From Molossus alvarezi (taxonomy: Eukaryota > Chordata > Mammalia > Chiroptera > Molossidae), in assembly GCA_037176705.1 (NCBI GenBank), contig CM073893.1:16616074-16680073 (forward strand): a stretch of 64,000 bases of DNA. The letters are read 5' to 3'. The translations under genes and the position numbers were made by a program. Shown here piece after piece: positions 56,317 to 64,000 of the stretch. Each line of letters begins with the position of its first letter. Within the stretch, counting starts at the first letter, position 1. The notes under the pieces were generated by a model. It was given only the letters and a program-made list of their open reading frames with translations. It ran no database searches and was not told where the DNA came from.

Positions 56317-56329
56317 AAAAGAAATTATT

Positions 56330-56985
56330 TATCGTAATGGATTATAACTTGGTCCCCTGAAATTAAAATGAGTGTCTTCCACATTGGAAGTTTTATTTCA
56401 GAATTAATTAATTAATTTATTACCAAGAATGTAAAAAATAAAAGTCACCAGCTATGTGCTGAAGTCTACTATTTTAACTGTTTGTTTCCAAGTAGTCTGG
56501 TCTGAGCATTCCCAGGTATATATGTTAATTCCTGTTTCCTATTACCATGTCTTAAATGAGAAATGCTCATGACAGAAATAGTAAACTTAATTTTGCTCCT
56601 ACTGTTGTTCTCAGTTCTTCTTCCAAAACAGCCCTGGGAACTTTCATTAGGGTTAGCAATGAATTCTTCTTCATATGTACACTTAGGGTAAATCCTTGAG
56701 TTATTTTATAATCAAAACCATGTATGGGAATCTTCATACACCTATCAAATTATCAAGTTTCTTTGCTTTTATCTAGAATTATAACAAATCTAGTCGTGAT
56801 ATATATTATCTCACACTAGTCAATAGCACTTTCACAAATAAAAATGGGAAAAATATTCTCACTTAACAAATGGAGAGTAATAGAAGAAGTCTTTTAAATT
56901 GAGTCCATGGTGGGGAAAGCAGTAAAGGCAACCCGTGGTGTCAAACGGAACCACTAATTCAAAGAATAGACGATCCCACAGAAAA
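56330..56985. other. Intergenic, nothing recognised
   Basis: AT-rich sequence without a credible gene or repeat. Confidence 0.5.
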
Positions 56986-56989
56986 GGGT

Positions 56990-57155
56990 CCTAATGGTGT
57001 GGAGTTGGTGGGGCATTGTCCTGTGCACTGAAAGGTTGCCAGTCCAGCTCCTGGGCAGCACACATGTCTGGGTTATGGGCTCAATCCCGGGGCGGAGGGG
57101 AGCACTCAGGAGGCAGATGTTTCTCTCTCCCTCTCTAAAAAAAGGGGGAGCTCTA
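56990..57155 (+). mobile_element. Old sense VES-like SINE
   Basis: TGGTGTGGAGTTGGTGGGGC as degraded head, GGTTATGGGCTCAATCCCGG, CAGGAGGCAGATGTTTCTCT body and short A-tail at 57,137-57,143. More diverged than the other SINEs. Its body lacks the long tail box, like the copy at 14,003. Confidence 0.8.
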
Positions 57156-57448
57156 GGTTTTAATATCCTGGACTGCAAATAGGAGGTTCATATCATTGGC
57201 ATCTCACTAGTCAGTAGATTCCCTCCTTTAACTAACAGCCTCCTTCAGTCTTCACTGGACTCCACGTTCAATCGGTTGCCAAGATTTAGAGACCCCACCT
57301 TTGATTGAGCTCATCCTTTTCCTACATATTTTCTTTTTTTTTTAGTATTTATTAATTATTTATTCTTAAGGAATGATCTAAAGATGACCATTTCACCTCT
57401 CTGAGAGCATCTTTTCACCTAAAGCACATTGACTGATACATTTAAATC

Positions 57449-57575
57449 AGTGCTTCTCAAATTTTAATGTTCATTGAAGTTACCTGGCGATGCTGGGAAA
57501 CAGGAAATTGGGATTCAATAGGTCCTGAGATTCTGCTTTGGGAGCAAGCTCCCACCTGATGCCTGCTTTCTAAGT
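57449..57575 (-). repeat. MER5-like hAT MITE
   Basis: TCAGTGCTTCTCAAATTTTA at the left end, then GTTACCTGGCGATGCTGGG and TAGGTCCTGAGATTCTGCTT, follow the MER5 order in inverse orientation to the copy at 34,566. Confidence 0.65.
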
Positions 57576-57599
57576 ATCATTTTGGGTGCTTACTTTTTA

Positions 57600-58685
57600 A
57601 TAGGCCCAGAATTGATACAACTACCTTAAAACAGAAAGAGAGACAGTTTCTAGTTGCTTTGGGCATTCCTGCTAACAGATATTGCAGTTTTTCAGGGATC
57701 TTCATTTTTAATAGCTATACTATCAGATTTTCAGTTTTGACATTAGGGCTATGTGTTACAATTTCCCATGAAGTGTTCTAATTTATAGACTTGCTGTCCT
57801 CACCATAAAATGAAGAGAAATCATAAATTTGAAATCCCATTGTCTAGCTAATGAGATTTTATGCTATTTGCTGTTTAATGAGCATTTGATTCCATGAATA
57901 TGAGAATAACTCTATTTTTCAAAATGCACTTAATATTCTGGAAACAGCAGCAACTGCAAAGCAGGTTCCATGATATAATGAGTATAGTTTCCTTTCACAG
58001 ATCAGTTTGTTCCCTTGCACTCTCTGGACTATTTCTGGCTCCACTTACCTTTTCCACTACTTTACAGACGATTCACCAATTTTCTGGCATTCCCCTTTAC
58101 CATCTGTGTCCAGCATCCCATTAGCTACATCCTTATATATATATAGTTAGTTGCCTGAGAGTTGATAGTCATAATGATGCGCTCAAGAGAAAGAGTACTA
58201 CCACCTTCTGAACAATGACTCTGCCAACTTCTATGCCAGATGCATCAACTAAATCATCTCACTTAATTCTGAAGCATTAAAGATCTGAAAAGTTCTTTTT
58301 TAGATTAGACTATGTTCAGTTTATTAAGAATAAACATATTTTTTCTCCTATTTCTCAAATTATTTTTAAATTTTATTTGCTTGAATGCATAATGCATGCA
58401 TATGATATTAATTCAAAATATACAAAAGGAGTAGAGTAAATAAACAAATCTCTCCTCTACATTACTCTCATCAAGTCTCTACCTAAAGGCAAGCATTGTT
58501 ACCGGTTTCTTATTTATTTTTCCAGGAATAGTCCATTAGGCATGTACTAAATGAACTATTAATAGCATACTAAGCAAACTTAGAGTTCTTTAAAAGTTTC
58601 TAACCTGATATGGAATATACAGAAATAATCAATTACTAATAATACCTTATTATGTATACAGATTACACTTTATAAATATGTTTTT
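57600..58685. other. Intergenic; possible old repeat at 58,330-58,540
   Basis: The segment with AATATACAAAAGGAGTAGAG and GGCAAGCATTGTTACCGGTT has the look of a widespread mammalian repeat (sequence ending near TTACCAGTTTCTTGTGTATC in other copies), but I cannot assign a family. No gene seen. Confidence 0.4.
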
Positions 58686-58689
58686 ATGA

Positions 58690-58860
58690 CCATTATGACA
58701 TTTGATTCTCCCTACAATTCTATGACATGGGCAAGACAGACATTCCTCTCAACTATTTTACACATGAAGAAACTGAGGTTCAAAGAGGTGAAATGATCTG
58801 CCTGTGTGTATATATTCAGCATAAACCCCAGTTCTAGAACAATTAGTCTAATGCCCTTTC
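58690..58860 (-). repeat. MIR SINE, inverted
   Basis: TTTACACATGAAGAAACTGA followed by GGTTCAAAGAGGTGAAATGA is the inverted MIR core (TTACAGATGAGGAAACTGAGG...AGAGGTTAAGTGA). Confidence 0.85.
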
Positions 58861-59700
58861 TTTGACATCACTGAAAAGGTAGCTCATGGATCATAAGTAA
58901 AAAATATTAGCCCTTCTTAACCAAGCAAATCTTCTTTATAATGTTAATTCTTAGAGAACTTCCTTTGTTTAATATGGTAGTAACAGGACATTATTTTACA
59001 TAAATCATATATCACATAAGACTCAATATTCTAGCTTTGCAATTGGGATCATTAAGCTGTAACCAAACACCACATTTAACCAGGGTCAGAGTTTCTGTTG
59101 ATGGCATTTCGTGGCTCTGCCTCTGAGATAGCTGTTGCTGATCAGAACTGAGAGGTTGCTAAAGAAGATCTGGGTCATTTATGTGCCTGGTCCACTGAAC
59201 AAAACAAGAACAAAGCAACATTATTTTAATTACAACAGACTGATGAACTTTTCCTATTTGGGGATCCTAGGCAGATCTATAACTTTTATACCACTCTCAG
59301 GTATTAACAAATTCTTTGTGTTTTGAGATTTTGGAAGTCCAGTTTGGTCTAATGTGAGAGCTTCAACTGCTCATTAGATTCAAAGTTTTCTCCCTCCCCC
59401 AGCTCAGACCTGCCTCAGACCGAGACCTTTAGGGAGCAAGCAGGGCATGAGATGTCTCATCTCTCTCCACTTTGCTTTCTTACTATTCTTTGATTCTTTT
59501 TGCTGTCTTTAAATCCTCCAACATTGGAACAACAGGTAAGTTTGTAGTTTGAGATAGTTTTCTATGTGTAAAGTTGTCTGAAGGCTGGTGTTCTGTCTCT
59601 TGGGGCACCTTTAGTTTCCCAGAAACACCTCAGCTGGCCTCTGAGGACTCCTGCTGTGGTTTTCCAATACAGGTGCCCTGCTAGCTGCCTCGATTACTGT
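58861..59700. other. Intergenic, no gene recognised
   Basis: Slightly GC-richer near 59,380-59,700. A possible splice-donor-like ACAGGTAAGTTTG at 59,532 has no supporting open frame. Confidence 0.45.
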
Positions 59701-59720
59701 CTCTTAGCCCCTGGCCTTTT

Positions 59721-59974
59721 TATTATTATTATTATTCTCACCCAAGGACATTCCTGCATTTATCTTCAGATGGAGCAGGAAGGAGAGAGGGAGGAAGAGG
59801 GAGAGAGAGAAACATCAACGAGAGAGAGACACGTCAACTGGCTGCCACCCACAAGACCCCAACCGGGGCCAGGGACAAACTGCAACTAAGGTATGTGCCC
59901 TTAGCAGGAAGTGATCCTGCGTCTCTCTGGTCTGCGGGCTGACTCTCTGACCACTGAACCAAACCGGCCAGGGC
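59721..59974 (-). mobile_element. VES SINE in otherwise unique sequence
   Basis: Antisense SINE with (TTA)n-type left end, tail TCTCACCCAAGGACATTCCT, head ending AACCGGCCAGGGC. TAGCCCCTGGCCTTTT (59,705-59,720) and TAGCCCCTGGCTTTT (59,975-59,989) are the target-site duplication. Confidence 0.93.
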
Positions 59975-60191
59975 TAGCCCCTGGCTTTTGGTAGTCCATC
60001 TCAGACTTTGTTCTGCGGGGGTGGTCCTCTTGGGTGAAGCCCCATTTAAGGCTAACCAAGTCCAAGTCCCTTCCCTGGAGTCCCCACAGAAAACAAGCTA
60101 TATCACCAATAGAAGTCCATGCTACAGCTATTGCCTCCTCCCTCCCTCAGCTGCCACAGCCTACTCTTACTTTTTCAGGTACCAGTCTCTG

Positions 60192-60775
60192 TGTGGTAGG
60201 CTGACTAACATTCCTTCCAAAGATGCCCATGCCCTCATCTCTGGAACCTGAGAATAGTTTACAATCTGTGACAAAGGGATTTTGCAGATGCAATTAAGTT
60301 ACAGATTGTGAGATGAGTAGATTATCAGAGTGGGCTCAGTATGATGATGTGAACCTTTAAAAGCAGGAACATTTCCTGGCTGAAGTCAGAGTGGTAACAC
60401 AGCATGAGCAGGATTCCATGTGCTCTGGCTGGCTCTGAGATGGAGGGACTATTGTGCAAGAACCAGAGAGAGGCTGTTAGGAGCCAAGGGTGGTTCCCAG
60501 TTGATAACCAGCAAGGAAACAGGGACCTCAGTCCAACAGCTCAATGGAACTGAATTCTGCCAACTTGAATGAGCTGGAAACAGATTCTTCCCTAGAGCCT
60601 CCTGAGGGAATGCAGCCTAGCCAACACCTTCATTTCAGCCTTATGAGGCTTGAAGCAAAGAAACTATCTGAGTCCACAGGACTTCTGACCTATAGAATTG
60701 TGAGATGATGAATTTGTTGTTTTGAGCTGTTAAGTTTGTGGTCATTTGTTATAGCAGCAATAGGAAACTAATACA
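60192..60775 (+). mobile_element. MLT1B/C-like MaLR LTR with 5-bp duplication
   Basis: TGTGGTAGGCTGACTAACAT at the start, GATTTTGCAGATGCAATTAA, TCTTCCCTAGAGCCTCCTGA, GGACTTCTGACCTATAGAAT and TAGCAGCAATAGGAAACTAA ending in TACA follow the MLT1 LTR order. CTCTG (60,187-60,191) and CTCTA (60,776-60,780) fit the 5-bp duplication of ERVL-MaLR elements. At 584 bp it is longer than the ~390-bp form I know; the middle (about 60,420-60,560) carries the extra sequence. Confidence 0.85.
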
Positions 60776-60780
60776 CTCTA

Positions 60781-61970
60781 CACAGGTCAGCTCTTTAGTG
60801 GATCTCTGAAGCACCCTCTCACTTGCTTAAGATGAGGAGAAAACATGGGGCGAGGGAATATTTCAGCAGCCTAAAAATTGTCTTTGATGAAATCCTTGAT
60901 CTCCTCATCAATTCACAGATCTCCCATTTTATACCTGAGATTGGGTGAAGGAAGGGCTAAGAGTTCCTGGACCATTTTTTGACTGGCCTTTGACAAGTCA
61001 TATATTTTTTAGAATAGATGGGCATACAATATTTGTTCTCAGCTCTAGGGCCTCAGCTAACACAGAGATATCAGGGAAATCTCATTTTAATATTCTCTTA
61101 TATGTACATACCAACAGAGTTGCCTTCCCTTTCACGTTTAATATTCTTAAAGCATGTTGAATAGATTGGGCTTGTTCTCATAAAAAATGGTGGAAGAAGA
61201 GGGGGTCGAGATCCCAAAGACAGAATTCACCACCAGGATGGGAATAGAGATAAGTCAGGAAAATATTAAGTTGCCCAAGATATGAGTTCATGTGGATGAA
61301 ACAGCACTAGACTTTAGAGACAGCAGCATGAGGGCAGAGTTAATTTTAGGGTTCTGGATGAGGAACAGCTCACAGGTAAGCACAATACAATATCTTTCTA
61401 CAAGAATCTCAGCAAGACTGAATGAACCAGGACTATATAGCTGGAGTGTGTGCAATACTTGACCCTTTTCTCTCTGAGTTTTATGATTTTGTAGCTTGAA
61501 TTTTCAACAGAGAATGGGGACAAAGGAAGTGAAGAATGGGGTGGGTCTGTCACAGAACCCACAGTCTGTGCGTGGGTGGGAGCAGGACAATCAGGACTCT
61601 CCTACCCACTACTAAAGGCCATGTGCTGGGCAGATTCCAGTTGTGCTCAGATCGGTGTGTATCTGAGGAGGGAGGCAACATTCTCAGTTTCCATCATGTG
61701 TTGCTGCCCTTAAAGATGATTTGGAGCCATGATTTCACAGGCTCTAATAATCTAGTCTAGCTCCCTCTATTTGGCCAATTGATAACTATTCTTTAGATGC
61801 CTGCCATGTGTAGGGGCTTGGCCTCCTTTCTGGAGGCTGATGTGTCTGTAGTGCAATTGCTGTTTAGGAACTGTGCTATCATGGATAGAATCCTCATCCT
61901 GACAAAACTCACTTCTTCCATAGAGTACATTACCATAGGGTAATTTCTAGAATTCTGTTTCTTTTCCATA
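60781..61970. other. Intergenic, no gene recognised
   Basis: Open stretches are short and unsupported. No repeat family identified by eye. Confidence 0.45.
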
Positions 61971-61977
61971 GTCATTT

Positions 61978-62691
61978 TGTGGTTGGCAGTTAGGCAGACA
62001 TGAGCAGTGCAAGGGCAATAGGCCAGGTACAGAAAGGCACCAGGGTGGAAAGCCCTGGGTGCCTAGCAAAGGACAATTGTAGGGGGTGGGACTTTATCCT
62101 CAAATGACCTTTCCTCCCCTAGCATACACAGGTTAGGTGGTTTGACTCCCTGACCTTTTCCCCTTAGAGATAATCCTAGGCCTCAGTTGTATTTCAGCTG
62201 CAGACCCAGAAAAGTGGTAAAACCAGACAAAGACACCAAGGCTAACCTCAGGACCAGCTGCATTGACTAATGACCCCCTGCTCTGGCAAGACAAATCAGT
62301 GGAGACCACAACCCTGGAAGGACACATCTGGAAAGTTGATGAATATTCTATTAAGGTCTTCCCCTTAATAGAACCTCCGCTAAAATCTCTACCCTTAGGA
62401 TGGAGGACCCAGTGCCCTCTCCTTCCTTTGAACATGCCCCTGCCTCCCCCTTCTCCCCAGTTCCCACACCCCAGGCGACTTGACCTTCCTCACTTCTAAG
62501 CTCCAAGGGCCCTTCTTTTACCTCTATAACTTGTTTCCTCAGCCTATTTCTTCTACAAATTATTTCTTCTACCTATGTGACTTTTCAAATAAATGTTCTC
62601 TTATAGTTTGAGTCTTACAGTATTCTTTCTTAGCCAGAACTCAAGTACCAAGGTTGGGTTCCTACCAGTGCTATTCCTACCATCTCCAACA
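61978..62691 (+). mobile_element. Probable ERV solo LTR, about 714 bp
   Basis: Starts TGTGGTTGGCAGTTAGGCAG and ends CATCTCCAACA (TG...CA), flanked by ATTT at 61,974-61,977 and 62,692-62,695. TATA-like CTCTATAAC at about 62,523 lies ~60 bp before AAATAAA at 62,587-62,593, the arrangement of an LTR promoter and polyadenylation signal, with ~100 bp of U5 after it. No retroviral genes flank it. Family not recognised; the left boundary rests on the duplication alone. Confidence 0.6.
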
Positions 62692-62844
62692 ATTTCAGGA
62701 AGGAAAAAAAAACAAATGTAAATAAAAATAAAAATATATAGAAAAAGTGTTCTCTGTGTGTTGTTTGAGTTGTAATATCTCACAATTAGGACCATTCTAT
62801 GCATATTTTATATTTTTCATTTAATTACTTATAATAAACTGCCA

Positions 62845-62935
62845 AGGAATGCTTATGACCCATATCCCCAGCACCTACGACTATTTCTGACATCTAGTGT
62901 AGTGCCTAATAAATATTTGCCGAAACAATGAACTT
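62845..62935 (+). repeat. LINE-2/MIR-type 3' end
   Basis: ATCCCCAGCACCTACGACTA and AGTGCCTAATAAATATTTGC followed by AACAATGAAC match the shared L2/MIR 3' end (AGCACCTAGCACAGTGCC...AATAAATATTTGTTGAATGA). Confidence 0.7.
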
Positions 62936-64000
62936 GGAAAAATGCAAACCAAGCATTTAAAATATTATGCTATTATTTTTTCCGACTTCAACTCCACACG
63001 ATGAGTGCAGAAGGTCACTGGGAGAGTGTGAAGGCCATCATGTGTTTCATATTTCAACAACCAGTGCCAAATTCTTAATGCCAGAGGGATGAGATGGGAC
63101 ATTAAACCACCTCTTATTACCAGTTTTGTTGACTTCGATTGCCTCAGTATTATTCTCCAAGTGCTTTGTTTCTATGGATCTCTGATTCCTTATTACCTCC
63201 CATTGGAACGCCCTGCAAATCATCCTGCTTTCTTTATCCTCTCTCACCTCAAAGTAATCCTGTCATCTTGCTCCAGTTGGAGTTGCTTCCATTTAGGAGA
63301 TTGTGGCAAATTCTCTCTTTACCCATGTTGCTCTACAGGAAAATCATGCTCTGGATAAGTGGATGTTACAGACACTTTTCGTAATGTATTTAGCCTGAAT
63401 TTCTCCTGTCTTCCAACATTCTCCTAAGCCAGTTACCTTTGCATGAGAGTGGAATTAAATTCAAGGAGATAGAGGTCCTGAATTTCTTCCTTTGAGCAGA
63501 TGGAAATCGTTACATCAGAACGCTGATGACTGCAAAATCTTGGACATACAGTACTGCTTTCACAATGAGGAAATGGCAAACACAAAGTTCTTCAGTGTGA
63601 AGCCAGCATCCAAGCTCAGCTTCCATTTGCTGCTATAAATTTTGTTCTTGTTGCTGCCAGTAAACACCAACTGTTCAAGTGAAATAGTAAATCCAAATGT
63701 GCCTGTTGGATGAGAGTAAAAAAAAAAAAATGATACGCTACATAAATGCTGATGCGAAAGGTTTTTTCAACATACTAAACTAGGGGAGGGAAAGGAGCAG
63801 AGAAAGTTGAACTGAACGTAGTTCTCACTAAGAATGTTTTAGTTGAAAGCATTAAAAATTCTCTTAAGGAAATGTTGATGCAATATATTGGTTAAACATC
63901 AAGGAGAAAATAAATGAAGGATTAGGATATATACCTTTAAGGTGGGCATGCTTTGAGTGCTTTATAGGGGTTACCAGATAAGGCTTACACAGGTAGTGAA
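62936..64000. other. Unique intergenic sequence to the window end
   Basis: No gene, repeat or conserved motif recognised. An A run lies at 63,719-63,730. Confidence 0.5.

Noticed and set aside
1..64000. CRISPR array, prophage, operon or other prokaryotic system
   Set aside because: No regular short repeats with spacers, no ribosome binding sites with long frames; the sequence is clearly a mammalian repeat-rich region.

Overview
The window is mammalian, non-coding and almost entirely built from transposable elements. I see no cellular protein-coding gene, rRNA, free-standing tRNA, CRISPR array or bacterial feature. About two dozen tRNA-headed SINEs share a head (GCCCTGGCTGGTTTGGCTCA type), a CT-rich body ending in TTTCTCTCTCTCTC, and often a tail reading TGTCCTCGGGTGAGGAT. 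I recognise these as the VES family of yangochiropteran bats. Together with bat-type LINE-1s and small mariner-type DNA transposons, they point to a microbat nuclear genome; the bat family cannot be decided from this.

Layout. 1-4,700: 5' two thirds of an antisense L1 cut by the window edge, with its own YY1-type 5' end. 4,701-12,240: a second antisense L1 reaching into its 5'UTR, broken by four SINEs, a nested L1 3' end and a 132-bp mariner MITE. 12,241-19,430: strand switch, with an old L1 3' end, a near full-length sense L1 (12,546-18,252), a 5'-truncated sense L1 and a SINE. 19,441-33,655: an ancient antisense L1M opened by an internally deleted L1 (about 21,088-30,949), itself opened by a nearly complete L1 (22,420-28,508) with target-site duplications and a YY1 site at its 5' end. 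33,660-40,400: mostly old or unique sequence with MIR, MER5-like and two solo LTRs. 40,418-51,761: a full-length antisense L1 with identical 13-bp target-site duplications, carrying SINEs, a mariner remnant (itself holding a SINE that holds a 73-bp L1 end) and a half-L1 (46,151-49,396) whose ORF2 is cleanly missing. 51,765-64,000: unique or ancient sequence with MaLR LTRs, MIRs, a 5'-inverted L1, one ERV-like LTR and two SINEs.

How it fits together. This is a record of successive retrotransposition rather than a pathway. L1 supplies the endonuclease and reverse transcriptase. The VES SINEs carry L1-style target-site duplications, as expected if they use that machinery, and they repeatedly hit the same A/T-rich targets. 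All L1 reading frames inspected are broken, so none looks autonomous. The most interesting items are the half-L1 with an expanded coiled-coil heptad array, the apparent L1 3' transduction, the mariner with a transposase C-terminal remnant inside a four-deep nest, and the head-to-head L1 5'UTRs near 12.4 kb. Element boundaries are read by eye and are usually good to about 5-20 bases, except where a target-site duplication fixes them.
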